In this document: in pieces, positions 33,889-43,180 of the stretch
How positions within the stretch are numbered: position 1 is the stretch's first letter
How the letters are laid out: every line of letters begins with the position of its first letter
NCBI GenBank assembly: GCA_903908285.1
Contig: CAIVRH010000048.1
Coordinates: 271,677-335,676, forward strand
Origin: an uncultured candidate division Zixibacteria bacterium
GTDB taxonomy: Bacteria > Zixibacteria > MSB-5A5 > SM1-73
DNA length: 64,000 bases
Direction: 5' to 3'
Translations under genes and position numbers: made by a program
Notes under the pieces: generated by a model
The model's database searches: none
Seen by the model: the letters and a program-made list of their open reading frames with translations, nothing else
Told to the model about the DNA's origin: nothing

Positions 33889-33914
33889 CCCCTCTCCTTA
33901 TTTAAGGAGAGGGG
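33889..33914. repeat. perfect palindrome CCCCTCTCCTTA/TAAGGAGAGGGG
   Basis: 12-bp arms around TT, with no T-run. After it come other low-complexity words (GTCCGTCTGGACGGACGATG and several CGTCATTCGTCAT units up to 34040). It lies between btuR and pckA and has no coding content. Confidence 0.55.
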
Positions 33915-34041
33915 AATCAAAGGGGTGAGGTTAGATTTAAGGTTTTGCGGCGGACTGCGCCCAGACGGGCGTCCGTCTGGACGGACGATGGACTGCGGAC
34001 GGTTTTATCCGTCATTCGTCATCCTTCATTCGTCATTTATT

Positions 34042-35829
34042 CTAGCATCTGCACGCAACGGCTTTAACAATGTTCGGATCCACTTTATACTTGGCCAAAA
34101 ACTCCTCCCGTTCCTTCTTCATCTTCTCCACCCAGGCGGTATATTCCGCCATTCTGCTGGTGCTCTCATAGTAGCTCTTTGGATTCAATATCTCCTTGGG
34201 AACTTGTTTTAACAGCTCGGCATTCTCCGGAGCATTCACATCCACGATTTCGTAACCGAAATCAGGGTCTTTCATCCATTTTATCTTCCCGGAAAGCATC
34301 GCCTGAAGCATGGCAGAGGAATGACGAATCTTCACCTTGAGGGCTTTTCCTTTCTCCTCGTCTTTCTGGTCTCCACCGATATAGCCGGTATTCATCAGCC
34401 AGGTCTGTAAACCCGGCAGCTTGGCGGCAAGCTCGCTGAACCTCTTGGCCTGCAGCCCGAACGGGCTGGTAAAGAATGGCTGGGTGAAAGGAGAGCGGGT
34501 CTTGCCTCTTTCCTTTCCGGCGGCAGAGGTCTTGGAGGTTTCTCCCAGCATAAAATAACCGGCAGCAAGCTCCGGCGTAGGAAATCTAACGATACCCGGT
34601 GTGGCTGCATCCGGACCTTCATCCCGGTTCAGGATGCCCAGGGATTTCATCGTGGGAATATTATCGAAACTGGCTGCGTCCTTGATGGCTTTCATCGGTA
34701 TGATAGATCTTCCGTTCTGCGACCACACGGTAAAATCCCAGCCGTCTTTGGGAATGTCGTAATCGTCTACCACCTCATCGATCTTAACCTTCCCCTGGAT
34801 AAAAGCTTCTACGTTGTCTGCGGGAGCGCCCGAAGCAATTAGCATATCCTTAAGGCGTGCTACCTCTTTGGGAGTCAAACGACCTTTGCTGAAATCATAA
34901 GTTCCGTCTTCGTTGGGGAAAACGTTTTCCACCCAGGCATCCGGATGGATGGAGCCAGCGTAGAGCACCGGTTCTGTTTCTGGAGTGAGTCCATAGGTTT
35001 TGGCAAAACAGCCGTTCTCGGTAATGGTGAGAGCGCCATCCGGCCACATAACGATCATGTCGTCCTGGATGGGCTGAGCCAATTCTCCCTGCTTGCTGAA
35101 GGTAGTGGTGGTTTTACCGGTGCCGGAAAGACCCAAAATTCCCATGCTCATGGCTTTTCCGTCAATGGTTACCTTTTTAGCGCCAGCATGCAGAACCAAT
35201 CCGCCTAACCGGTAAACGTACTCGTTAAGCATCCGCAAAACACCCTTTTTGGTTTCGCCAAAATAGTCCGAGCCCATTACGTACGTGGTCCAGTTGTCCA
35301 AATCTACAATTATGGCCAATTTCCCCGGCTGATCATCCAATACCAATCCGGCGGTAAAGACCAAACGGAATTTGGGTTTAAAGGGTTGATTTAGCTGTTC
35401 ATTGCTTTCTATGGCCGAACGGGGAAAAGCCAGAACCTGCTGCATCCCTGCTACGTTCGCCGCTTCGGGGGTATAGAACCACTGCACCGGCATGGCTCCC
35501 TTTCCGTATCCATAGTATCCGTTGATCTCGATGAGCGTTCCCTTCTTTTCGATATAAGCCCTCTGTCTTTCGATAAGCTCATGGGCTTTGGCCGGATCGA
35601 TTATATTACCGGAGAATTTACTCTTTTCCGATTCCGGCGCGATGATGTAGGTAAACTTAGCCATTCTGGCTTTGAATCGGGTAAGTTTGTTGATGTTTCC
35701 GTAGGCGGTCTTCATTATAGCGGGAGTATTTTTAAGGGCCAGCTCCCGCAGTTCTTTTTGATCGGGATCGGTTATGTATTTAACCTGGTATGGCTTTTCG
35801 GCAAAATTGCCGCCTTCCTTCGGGGACAT
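34042..35829 (-). CDS. pckA: phosphoenolpyruvate carboxykinase (ATP)
   Basis: 595 residues, longer than the roughly 540 typical of the family. It catalyses oxaloacetate + ATP to PEP + CO2 + ADP. The kinase-1a P-loop GLSGTGKTTTT (233-243), the metal-binding SDYFGETKKG and IQDDMIVMWPDG segment, and the R-x-x-x-P late block (GETSKTSAAGKERGKTRSPF) are present, although the usual FTAGYTA-type stretch is diverged to YFMLGETSKTSA. AAAGGAG precedes the ATG. The malic enzyme gene lies 74 bases upstream on the same strand; together with Por they interconvert pyruvate, malate, oxaloacetate and PEP. Confidence 0.92.
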   Translation of the reverse strand: MSPKEGGNFAEKPYQVKYITDPDQKELRELALKNTPAIMKTAYGNINKLTRFKARMAKFTYIIAPESEKSKFSGNIIDPAKAHELIERQRAYIEKKGTLIEINGYYGYGKGAMPVQWFYTPEAANVAGMQQVLAFPRSAIESNEQLNQPFKPKFRLVFTAGLVLDDQPGKLAIIVDLDNWTTYVMGSDYFGETKKGVLRMLNEYVYRLGGLVLHAGAKKVTIDGKAMSMGILGLSGTGKTTTTFSKQGELAQPIQDDMIVMWPDGALTITENGCFAKTYGLTPETEPVLYAGSIHPDAWVENVFPNEDGTYDFSKGRLTPKEVARLKDMLIASGAPADNVEAFIQGKVKIDEVVDDYDIPKDGWDFTVWSQNGRSIIPMKAIKDAASFDNIPTMKSLGILNRDEGPDAATPGIVRFPTPELAAGYFMLGETSKTSAAGKERGKTRSPFTQPFFTSPFGLQAKRFSELAAKLPGLQTWLMNTGYIGGDQKDEEKGKALKVKIRHSSAMLQAMLSGKIKWMKDPDFGYEIVDVNAPENAELLKQVPKEILNPKSYYESTSRMAEYTAWVEKMKKEREEFLAKYKVDPNIVKAVACRC

Positions 35830-35903
35830 ACAAAACTCCTTTCTTAATTTGTGAATAATCTGCTTTTAAATAATTGTCTCTTTTATATGGCTGGTTTTCA
35901 AAT

Positions 35904-37238
35904 TCATTCTATCGGTGGTTGTGGTATTATGCCGGATTCCATGAGAACTTGAGCCTGGTATCTGGCGCGTTTTATAATACCTGAAGCCCGTTCTAAAAGC
36001 TGTTGTCTTGATGCATGGATTTTTGCCACACCCTGCTCTATGGCTTTAAGTCCGACTGCAACCGCTTCTCTGGGATATACCTCCCATTCATCCATGCTGG
36101 GGATCAAATGATCTTCCCGTAAACCTTTATCTGCTGCGGTTTGGGCCAGCTCATTGGCGGCTGCGATACACATCTCATCTGTTATGACGGAAGCTCTCAC
36201 ATCCAGTACCCCGCGGAAAATCCCCGGGAAACCCAGGGAGTTGTTCACCTGATTGGGAAAATCCGAACGGCCGGTGGCTACTATCCGGACGCCCGCCTCT
36301 TTGGCGTCCCAGGGCCAGATTTCGGGATTGGGATTGGCGCAGGCGAATACTATGGAATCCTTTCTCATGGAAGCAACCCATTCTTTCTTTATCACATCCG
36401 GTCCGGAAGCAGAATAAGCGATACATACGTCGGTATCTATAATGGTCTCGGGAATTCCCCCTCTTCTCCCTTCCTGATTGGTGATCTGGCAGAAATCATA
36501 CCGCGGATCTCCCTTTTTATAATCGTCTCTTCCCGGATGCAATATCCCGTCAATGTCACACATGATTACGTTTCCGGGATTCATTCCTGCTGCAATCATC
36601 AAACGAAGACAAGCTACGCTGGCAGCGCCGGTCCCGATCATGGATACTTTGATTTGATCAATCTTTTTACCTACGATCTTCAGAGCATTGATCAAAGCTG
36701 CCAATGTGACCGTAGCCGTTCCCTGTTGATCATCATGCCATACCGGAATCCTGGTTTCTTTTCTCAGAGTATCGAGAATATGAAAACATTTCGGTTGGGC
36801 TATATCCTCCAGATTTATTCCCCCGAAAGTAGGTTGCAGAATCTTGACGACCCGAATAAACTCATCCGGATCTTTTGTATCCAAACACAGAGGATAAACA
36901 TCCACTCCACCCAGATACTTGTATAACAAAGCCTTGCCCTCCATCACCGGAAGTCCGGCTTCAGGACCGATATCCCCCAGCCCTAAAACTCTGGTCCCGT
37001 CCGAAATCACTGCTACGGTGTTGGCTTTGTTGGTATATTCCCAAACTTTTTCGGGGTCTTTCTCGATCTCTTTACACGTTTGAGCCACTCCTGGTGTGTA
37101 CCAAATGGCAAAATCATCGAAATCCCGGATGATGCATTTGGGAACCGTTTCGATTTTCCCCCGGTAAAAGGGATGCAACCGCAACGCTTCCTCTCCTGGC
37201 TTTTCGGCTTTGGCAACCAATTCGTTTTTACTGGACAT
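35904..37238 (-). CDS. malic enzyme (NAD(P)-dependent, oxaloacetate-decarboxylating)
   Basis: 444 residues of the short bacterial malic enzyme family (malate + NAD(P)+ to pyruvate + CO2). Visible motifs: YTPGVAQTCKEI, SDGTRVLGLGDIG, PVMEGKALLYKYLGGVD, INLEDIAQPKCF, VWHDDQQGTATVTLAAL and the Rossmann loop VSMIGTGAASVACLRLM. The C-terminal phosphotransacetylase-like domain of long malic enzymes is absent. Upstream of pckA, probably co-transcribed. Confidence 0.92.
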   Translation of the reverse strand: MSSKNELVAKAEKPGEEALRLHPFYRGKIETVPKCIIRDFDDFAIWYTPGVAQTCKEIEKDPEKVWEYTNKANTVAVISDGTRVLGLGDIGPEAGLPVMEGKALLYKYLGGVDVYPLCLDTKDPDEFIRVVKILQPTFGGINLEDIAQPKCFHILDTLRKETRIPVWHDDQQGTATVTLAALINALKIVGKKIDQIKVSMIGTGAASVACLRLMIAAGMNPGNVIMCDIDGILHPGRDDYKKGDPRYDFCQITNQEGRRGGIPETIIDTDVCIAYSASGPDVIKKEWVASMRKDSIVFACANPNPEIWPWDAKEAGVRIVATGRSDFPNQVNNSLGFPGIFRGVLDVRASVITDEMCIAAANELAQTAADKGLREDHLIPSMDEWEVYPREAVAVGLKAIEQGVAKIHASRQQLLERASGIIKRARYQAQVLMESGIIPQPPIE

Positions 37239-37419
37239 CCGTTCCTTTTACTTTTTGTTTTGATTTTGTCTTAATGGTGTTGGTTCCTTTTGTCCCGACT
37301 CTGTGTACGATTTTGAAATTACTTTCCCGATCTATTAAAATCAAGAGAAATTTGGAGAAGAGATACATATGTTCTCGCCGGAACAGCTCAAAGCATTCGA
37401 TTTTTAGTTTAAAGACAGA

Positions 37420-37451
37420 AAGCGGGCAAAACCACTACTCTTTGCCCGCTT
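37420..37451 (-). terminator. intrinsic terminator of the por operon
   Basis: An 11-bp stem (AAGCGGGCAAA with TTTGCCCGCTT) lying 14 bases after the porB stop; on the minus strand it is followed by TTTCTGTCTTT. Confidence 0.75.
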
Positions 37452-37465
37452 TTATTTTATATCTG

Positions 37466-38380
37466 CTATATCAGGTGATATTTCTCGATATTTTGATCAG
37501 CTATTGCTTGAATTCTCTTGACCTCATCCTCGCCACCCGATTTTTTCAGCAGATGTCTGAAACGTCCCTGAAGTTTAAGGTAATCTTCTACCGGTCTCTT
37601 CTTGACAATCTTTCTCACCGAGGTGATCACTCCATTCTCCATCTCGAATATCGGTATCAATCCGGTCTGCACTGCTACCTGAGCAACTTTGATGGTCAAT
37701 GCCGGATCATGAATCCAACCTAAAGGACAGGGGCAATGTATTTGTATGTATTTCGGTCCTTTGATGGTCAGTGCCTTTTTGACCTTTTTCTGGAGATCGG
37801 CGTAGTACCCGACTGAAGCTGTGGCTACATAAGGAATGCCATGGGCTGCAGCTATCTCCGGCATCGGCTTTTTATCGGTGGTCTTTCCCCAGGATATCTT
37901 ACCTGAAGGAGCGGTAGTGGTGGAAGCTTCAAACGGTGTAAGCCCGCTTCTTTGGACTCCGGTGTTCATATAAGCTTCATTATCATAGCAGACATATAAA
38001 ACGTTATGTCCGCGCTCCAGCATTCCGGACAAACAGCCGATTCCTATATCCGCAGTCGAGCCATCCCCTCCCTGGGCTATGATATTGGCTTCATTCTCTC
38101 TTCCTAAAGCCTTCAGCGCCGCTTCCACTCCGGATGCCACTGCGGTCGGATTCTCGAACAAGGAGTGTATCCACGGCATCTTCCACGCCGATTGGGGATA
38201 AGCGGACGATACCACCTCCAAACAACCGGTGGCGCAGGTGGCGATCACATTCTTGCCGGCGGCATTCATCACCAGCCGGGCTGCCAGCAGTTCTCCGCAG
38301 CCCGCACAGGCGCGGTGCCCGGGAGCCACCTGGCTTTCCTCAATCGGTTCTTTCTTTTTAGTTGAGGTTGTTTCGTTCAT
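37466..38380 (-). CDS. porB: pyruvate:ferredoxin oxidoreductase, beta subunit
   Basis: 304 residues from ATG 38380. The N-terminus holds HRACAGCGELL, the CxxC part of the 4Fe-4S cluster site, and GGDGSTADIGIGCLSGMLER with the ThDP-binding GDG...N pattern (CYDNEAYMNTGVQRS). The beta subunit binds thiamine diphosphate and carries out oxidative decarboxylation, passing electrons to ferredoxin. It is the last gene of porGDAB, 37 bases after porA, and is closed by a hairpin terminator. A 2-oxoisovalerate (Vor) activity cannot be excluded. Confidence 0.92.
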   Translation of the reverse strand: MNETTSTKKKEPIEESQVAPGHRACAGCGELLAARLVMNAAGKNVIATCATGCLEVVSSAYPQSAWKMPWIHSLFENPTAVASGVEAALKALGRENEANIIAQGGDGSTADIGIGCLSGMLERGHNVLYVCYDNEAYMNTGVQRSGLTPFEASTTTAPSGKISWGKTTDKKPMPEIAAAHGIPYVATASVGYYADLQKKVKKALTIKGPKYIQIHCPCPLGWIHDPALTIKVAQVAVQTGLIPIFEMENGVITSVRKIVKKRPVEDYLKLQGRFRHLLKKSGGEDEVKRIQAIADQNIEKYHLI

Positions 38381-38417
38381 CACATTTTTTCCTTTTTGAA
38401 TTTTATCTTAGTTAGGA

Positions 38418-39593
38418 TTACTTTCCCGCACCAATCAGCTCCGTTCTCAAATCAATGAACTCATCCTCGATGGTTTCCGATTCCACCTTCTTTACCGCGT
38501 TTATGATCGATTGGGTGGGTATGTCTCTTCCTCCCAGGCCGATGATGAATCCGGATATTCTGGGCTGTTTCTTCTTCCCCTGGAAGATCGATTTCAACTC
38601 GTTGAGCAGGATTCCGCCCAAGCCCAATGAAATGGCTTTTTCCATGACGATGATGTTATCCACATCTTTAAGGGCATCATAAATAGCTTCCTTGGGGAAG
38701 GGCCTATAGGTCCTGATCTTCAGCAATCCCGATTTCTGTCCATGACTGTTCATTTCGTCCACCACTTCCCGCATGGTGCCAACCACCGAACCCATCCCTA
38801 CCAAAGCAGTCTTTGCTCCATCCAGTTTGTATTTGTCCACCAAACCGCCGGAATATCTGCCAAAGATCCGTTTGAACTCCGATGCTGCTTCCTCAATCAC
38901 CGGTTTGGATGCCTTGATCGCCTCCTCCAAACGGTATCTGCTCTCTGCGTAATATTGAGGTTCCGCTAATATCCCGAAAGTCACCGGGTTTTTAGTGGTT
39001 AAAAAGATTTCCGGTTTATACGGAGGTAAATACTCGTCTGCCATCTTCTGATCCAACAGCTCTATCGGCTCAAAAGCATGGGTAAGAATGAAACCGTCCA
39101 TGTTGACCATAACCGGCAGCATGATCTCGGGATTTTCACCGATTTTGAATGCCTGAAGCTGCATATCCGCTGCTTCCTGGCAGTCTTCGGCGTAAAGCTG
39201 AATCCATCCCGAGTCCCTTACCGTCATAGCATCCTGGTGATCGCACCAGATGTTGATCGGTGCGGAGATTGCCCGGTTGGCGCAGGTGAGGGAGACCGGA
39301 AGTCTCAAACCCGCGATATTGAAAAGCACCTCTGTCATCAAAAGCAAACCCTGGGCGGTGGTGGTGGAATATGCCCTGGCACCGGTAGCGGATGCTCCCA
39401 GGATAACCGAGGCGGCAGAGAATTCACTCTCCACATTGACAAACTCCGATTTCAGCTCTCCATCCGCCACCATCTGGGATAAATTCTCCACGATATGGGT
39501 CTGCGGGGTGATGGGATAAGCGGAAATCACATGCGGACGGCATGCCTTAACCGCTAATGCCACTGCCATAGATCCTTCGATAACTTTTTTCAT
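38418..39593 (-). CDS. porA: pyruvate:ferredoxin oxidoreductase, alpha subunit
   Basis: 391 residues from ATG 39593, with TGGAGGTG 9 bases upstream; the A of the ATG is also the last base of the porD stop. Family sequence: EGSMAVALAVKACRPHVISA, YPITPQTHIVENL, EFSAASVILGASATGARAYS, TTAQGLLLMTEVLFNIAGLR. The alpha subunit provides the pyrimidine-binding half of the ThDP site. With subunits D, G and B it forms the four-subunit archaeal/anaerobe-type enzyme. Confidence 0.93.
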   Translation of the reverse strand: MKKVIEGSMAVALAVKACRPHVISAYPITPQTHIVENLSQMVADGELKSEFVNVESEFSAASVILGASATGARAYSTTTAQGLLLMTEVLFNIAGLRLPVSLTCANRAISAPINIWCDHQDAMTVRDSGWIQLYAEDCQEAADMQLQAFKIGENPEIMLPVMVNMDGFILTHAFEPIELLDQKMADEYLPPYKPEIFLTTKNPVTFGILAEPQYYAESRYRLEEAIKASKPVIEEAASEFKRIFGRYSGGLVDKYKLDGAKTALVGMGSVVGTMREVVDEMNSHGQKSGLLKIRTYRPFPKEAIYDALKDVDNIIVMEKAISLGLGGILLNELKSIFQGKKKQPRISGFIIGLGGRDIPTQSIINAVKKVESETIEDEFIDLRTELIGAGK

Positions 39594-39871
39594 TATCGCA
39601 CCTCCAATTCCATGTCGATATCCTTTACCGGACATTCCTCTGCGCAGATTCCGCAGCCTTTACAAAAATCCATATCTGCCCAGTATTTTTTGTCTTCTCC
39701 GAAGATCACCCCATCCGGGCAGACCATCACGCATATCCGGCAGTCATTGCATTTATCATGTTTAAAAATCGGTTTTTTACTTCTCCAGCTTCCGGTTTTG
39801 TACTCTTTGCTCGATCCCGGCTTGACCGTTATTCCTTCCGGTTTGGTGCTCTTAGTTTGAGTCTTAGGCAC
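39593..39871 (-). CDS. porD: pyruvate:ferredoxin oxidoreductase, delta subunit (2x4Fe-4S ferredoxin)
   Basis: 92 residues starting at GTG 39871 (AAAGGAGG upstream). Two ferredoxin motifs are present: CNDCRICVMVCP and CKGCGICAEECP, both full CxxCxxCxxxCP. It passes electrons from the ThDP site to external ferredoxin. It overlaps the end of porG by 8 bases and touches porA, so all are translationally coupled. Confidence 0.94.
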   Translation of the reverse strand: MPKTQTKSTKPEGITVKPGSSKEYKTGSWRSKKPIFKHDKCNDCRICVMVCPDGVIFGEDKKYWADMDFCKGCGICAEECPVKDIDMELEVR

Positions 39872-40418
39872 GTTTGCCTCCTTTCATCATATCATAAGCC
39901 TTCTGGATCGCCCGTGCATTCTTTTCTCCTATCTCTCCGGGGAATCTCTCCTTTACACTTTTGATTATCGCTTCTACCGAAATCAGTCCAGTTATGCCAG
40001 CGAATGCTCCCATCAGGGTGGTATTCTGAACCGCTCTACCGATGGTTTCCAGTGCGATCCTGGTGGCAGGGATAGTCCGTACTTCGGCTGAAGTTTTGAG
40101 TCCTAGCTCTTCCGGTGATTTCTCGGTATCCACTAAAACCATCCCGTCCGGTTTTAAGCCGCTGAGCACGTCGATAGCGCCAATCAGGGTGTTATCCTGG
40201 ATGATCAGATAATCGGGCTGGTATATCTGACTGCGGTTGTGCACCTTATGATCAGCAATCCGGACGAACGCCTGCACCGGTGCTCCCATGCGTTCGCTGC
40301 CAAAAGAGGGGAATGCCTGGGCATACTTCCCATCCTCAAAGGCAGCTACCGCCAGAAGTTCCGCCGCGGTTACCACCCCCTGTCCTCCGCGACCGTGTAT
40401 CCTTATCTCCTTTAACAT
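39864..40418 (-). CDS. porG: pyruvate:ferredoxin oxidoreductase, gamma subunit
   Basis: 184 residues from ATG 40418 (GGAGG 6 bases upstream); the longer frame from 40454 lacks a site. Family signature: EIRIHGRGGQGVVTAAELLA, PSFGSERMGAPVQAFVRI, and QNTTLMGAFAGITGLIS. The gamma subunit forms the CoA-binding part of the complex. First gene of the porGDAB operon. Confidence 0.94.
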   Translation of the reverse strand: MLKEIRIHGRGGQGVVTAAELLAVAAFEDGKYAQAFPSFGSERMGAPVQAFVRIADHKVHNRSQIYQPDYLIIQDNTLIGAIDVLSGLKPDGMVLVDTEKSPEELGLKTSAEVRTIPATRIALETIGRAVQNTTLMGAFAGITGLISVEAIIKSVKERFPGEIGEKNARAIQKAYDMMKGGKRA

Positions 40419-40439
40419 GATCCTCCTTTGTTTATCGGT

Positions 40440-40467
40440 GTAGGGGCGACTCATGAGTCACCCCTAC
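40440..40467. repeat. palindromic GTAGGGG...CCCCTAC element
   Basis: GTAGGGG-C-GACTCATGAGTC-A-CCCCTAC, an almost perfect 28-bp palindrome 22 bases upstream of porG. It resembles the GTAGGGA-edged elements at 9741 and 15431 and the hairpin at 32280. Because it lies in the por leader it could influence expression, though I see no direct evidence. Confidence 0.6.
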
Positions 40468-40654
40468 CATGATTATCACCTAAATTTATCTTATGGTTAT
40501 TTTGTCAATAGTCAGGACTTCGTGAAAAATTTCACAATTCTAATCTATACGACAAATATCATGTTTAGTTTAAAATAATTTCCGATTTCCGTTTAATACA
40601 AATCAACATAGCTACAAGAGTAATCCCCAGTTATGGTTCAGACCTCCAGCCATA

Positions 40655-40812
40655 TTATCCTTTTGCCCTTGATCCCTGGTACCTGGTAACCAGAATCAGA
40701 AATCTTGTAACCACCATCTGATATCTGTCATCTGTACCCTGGCCTCTGGACCCATACCTCTTGACCCTTGCCTCTTGTCCCTGGCTTCTGGACCCTGGCC
40801 CCTTGACCCTTA
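40655..40812. repeat. degenerate CTGGACCCTGG-type repeat array
   Basis: An array of words such as CTGGTACC, CCTGGCCTCTGGACCC, CCTCTTGACCCTTGCC and TCTGGACCCTGG, up to the dcd stop. It follows the same principle as the TTGAACC arrays (short words with a pyrimidine-rich strand), but the unit is GC-richer. No genes are in the 40419-40814 gap apart from these elements. Confidence 0.7.
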
Positions 40813-40814
40813 TT

Positions 40815-41369
40815 TCACAGCTTTGGTAATGTGATCTTTTTCTGCGCCTGGTATTTCCCCTTCTTGTCTTTATAGGAGATCTGACAAATCTCATCCGCTT
40901 CCAAAAAGATGATCTGGGCTATCCCCTCATTTGCATAGATTTTGGCAGGCAGCGGGGTGGTATTGGAAATCTCCAGGGTAGCAAAGCCCTCCCATTCCGG
41001 CTCAAATGGGGTCACGTTCACGATTATTCCACACCGGGCATAGGTCGATTTTCCCAGGCAAATGGTCAAGATATTTCTGGGTATCTTGAAATATTCCACG
41101 GTTCTCGCCAAAACGAACGAGTTGGGAGGGATGATGCACACTTCTCCCTTGAAATCCGTCAGGGATTTGGGATCGAAATTCTTGGGATCTATCACGGTGG
41201 AATTCACACTAGTAAAAACTTTGAACTCATCTGCCACCCGTATATCGTACCCATAGGATGAAAGACCGAAAGATATCTTACCCTTCTTCACCCGACCTTC
41301 CGAGAACGGCACGATCATCTGCTGCTCCTTGGCCATTCTCTTTATCCATTTATCCGATTTTATAGGCAT
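40815..41369 (-). CDS. dcd: dCTP deaminase
   Basis: 184 residues. Motifs of the dCTP deaminase/dUTPase superfamily: [73 protein letters not shown] and [13 protein letters not shown]. It converts dCTP to dUTP for thymidylate synthesis; the YARCG variant of the usual SS.AR.G motif is common in the group. The ORF has no tight operon partner and is surrounded by repeat arrays on both sides. Confidence 0.92.
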   Translation of the reverse strand: MPIKSDKWIKRMAKEQQMIVPFSEGRVKKGKISFGLSSYGYDIRVADEFKVFTSVNSTVIDPKNFDPKSLTDFKGEVCIIPPNSFVLARTVEYFKIPRNILTICLGKSTYARCGIIVNVTPFEPEWEGFATLEISNTTPLPAKIYANEGIAQIIFLEADEICQISYKDKKGKYQAQKKITLPKL

Positions 41370-41454
41370 GACTCTCCAGGAATTAGAAATTTAAAACTCA
41401 AAATTCAAAATTAGAAGGTGATATGACTTCAAGAAAGTTTCGGGAACAATGTAT

Positions 41455-41705
41455 TCTTTCTAACCTTACCCATCCTACTTTGAACTATAAACTTGTACCT
41501 TTGATCTCTTGAACTTTTAAACCTTGAACTTTGAACCTTGAACTTTAAACGCTTTTGTTTCTCGAACCCTCGACCCCTTGAACCCTCGATTCTTGACTCT
41601 CACCGAGTCGTAAAGGCTCGGCTACGCGTTTGATTGAACTTTTGAACTCTTGAACTTTTGAACCTTTGAACTTTTGAACTTTTGAACCTTTGAACTTTTG
41701 AACTC
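41455..41705. repeat. degenerate TTGAACC-type repeat array (copy 5)
   Basis: The longest array in the window. It again has the CCTTGAACTTTAAACGCTTTTGTTTCTC word followed by TCGAACCCTCGACCCC, then a run of ten or so near-identical TTTTGAACC and TTTTGAACTC units that ends in the fba stop codon. A CACCGAGTCG...GGCTCGG interruption lies near 41600. Confidence 0.82.
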
Positions 41706-42604
41706 TAATTACTGTATTCCGACATAATCCTCTTGATCTTCTCGGTAAGCTTCAACGCATCATCCAAGTTTCTCTGCCACATGTTGCGCCCGAAGATCAA
41801 CCCGGTTACTCCGGCTTCCATGGAGATTTTCACCTTTTCCAAAAGATCTTCATCCGAAAGCTTGCTCCCCCCGGAAACCAAGACCAGTGTTCTCCCCGCG
41901 GATATTACCACCTTCTCCATAGCTTGCTGATGGGACAATTTCATTTGATCATATGGTTTAGGCAGATCCTTCGCTTTGGACTCGTTATATACCGGTAGGT
42001 TCAATTTGACTAAATCCGCTCCCAGCTCGCAGGCAACCCTGGCGGCATAGTCGACTGCATACAGACTATCCCTTCCTCCTTTGGCATCCACCGCCTCCCC
42101 CCTGGGATATGCCCACATGATTAACGGCATCCCGAACTTCTCGCAATCCTCCCGTATCCGGCTGAATTGGCGGATATCTTCAGCTTGAGACGGAGACCCA
42201 ACATAAAGTGTATATCCTATCGCATCCGCCCCCAATCTGATCGCATCCTCCACCGATGCGGTCTGTGGTGAGAAGGCGTGGGACTCCTTGGGGATGTTGG
42301 TTTTGCCGTTCAGTTTCAGAATCAGAGGGACGTCTCCCGCAAAATCTTTTACATACTTTGTCGCCAAACCGATGTGGAATACTATTCCCGAATACCCTCC
42401 CTCTTTTGCCAGTCTTAATTGAAAAGACGGATCGGCAGAATCAGGATTGGAAAAGAAATCTACCGGACCGTGTTCCAAGCCTTGATCGATAGGTAAAAAA
42501 AGCAGGGTGCCATTACCCGGACCATATCGGTATAAAAGCCGGTGTAGTCTGGTTCTTTTGCCCAGACTCAAATCCATATCTTTTAATCCAATTCTGGTTT
42601 TCAT
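41705..42604 (-). CDS. fbaB: class I fructose-bisphosphate aldolase (DhnA type)
   Basis: 299 residues. It belongs to the FbaB/DhnA-type Schiff-base aldolases: LFLPIDQGLEHGP, GYSGIVFHIGLATKY, RLGADAIGYTLYVGS, the lysine at K200 in LGADLVKLNLP, and VVISAGRTLVLVSGGSK and GVTGLIFGRNMWQR. It cleaves fructose-1,6-bisphosphate or works in the gluconeogenic direction; this type is common in archaea and anaerobes. GAGGGAAAG precedes the ATG. Its stop lies inside the repeat array. Confidence 0.9.
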   Translation of the reverse strand: MKTRIGLKDMDLSLGKRTRLHRLLYRYGPGNGTLLFLPIDQGLEHGPVDFFSNPDSADPSFQLRLAKEGGYSGIVFHIGLATKYVKDFAGDVPLILKLNGKTNIPKESHAFSPQTASVEDAIRLGADAIGYTLYVGSPSQAEDIRQFSRIREDCEKFGMPLIMWAYPRGEAVDAKGGRDSLYAVDYAARVACELGADLVKLNLPVYNESKAKDLPKPYDQMKLSHQQAMEKVVISAGRTLVLVSGGSKLSDEDLLEKVKISMEAGVTGLIFGRNMWQRNLDDALKLTEKIKRIMSEYSN

Positions 42605-42734
42605 CTTTCCCTCTGCTTTTGGGGATTATAGGGATGACCTCTCCCCCGTTTATAGTACCGGATGCGGAGGAGGGAAGATAAGGATAGATACTTTTTAAGT
42701 TTATGAACTCAAATAGTCAAATGAAATTCTAAAT

Positions 42735-43133
42735 TTACGAGACTAAATCCGCAAGCGTATTCTGAGTCAATAGCTTCATAGAGTATTCCTGTGATTTTTC
42801 CCAAAGCTTTCGCAATTTGCATATTTCTATCCGATCACAATTGCCCAAGCCGTTTAGGCACTTGGTGAAATGAATGGGTCCCTGGATGCTTTCTAAAAGC
42901 TCCTTGACCGTTATCTGATCCGCCGGACGGGCCAATGAGAAACCTCCTCTTGCTCCCCGGTGAGATAAGATCAAACCGGACCGGGACAGGTTCTGGAATA
43001 TCTTGGCCAAAAACTTCTCCGGAAGCTTCTCTTCTTTTGCCACTTCGGCTAATGAGACTATTTTACCCTTAGGCTGTTTAGCTAGATATATAACCCCAAA
43101 GATTCCATAATCTCCGGCTTTAGTGAGCTCCAT
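42735..43133 (-). CDS. Rrf2/IscR-type transcription regulator
   Basis: 132 residues from ATG 43133 (GGTGGAGGT upstream). The winged helix begins MELTKAGDYGIFGVIYLAKQ and continues VSLAEVAKEEKLPEKFLAKI, SRSGLILSHRGARGGFSLAR. Three cysteines (KCLNGLGNCDRIEIC, spacing C-x6-C-x5-C) match the 2Fe-2S-binding loop of IscR and RsrR. It likely senses Fe-S status or redox. No isc or suf gene adjoins; the nearby Por and other Fe-S proteins are possible targets. It is preceded by a perfect consensus promoter. Confidence 0.88.
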   Translation of the reverse strand: MELTKAGDYGIFGVIYLAKQPKGKIVSLAEVAKEEKLPEKFLAKIFQNLSRSGLILSHRGARGGFSLARPADQITVKELLESIQGPIHFTKCLNGLGNCDRIEICKLRKLWEKSQEYSMKLLTQNTLADLVS

Positions 43134-43180
43134 GAAACAGACCTCCACCTAAAAGAGGACTAAAATTACCTTACTTATAT

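Noticed and set aside
41455..41705. CRISPR array, suggested by many short repeats
   Set aside because: Units are 8-9 bases, degenerate and without unique spacers; no cas genes are present.
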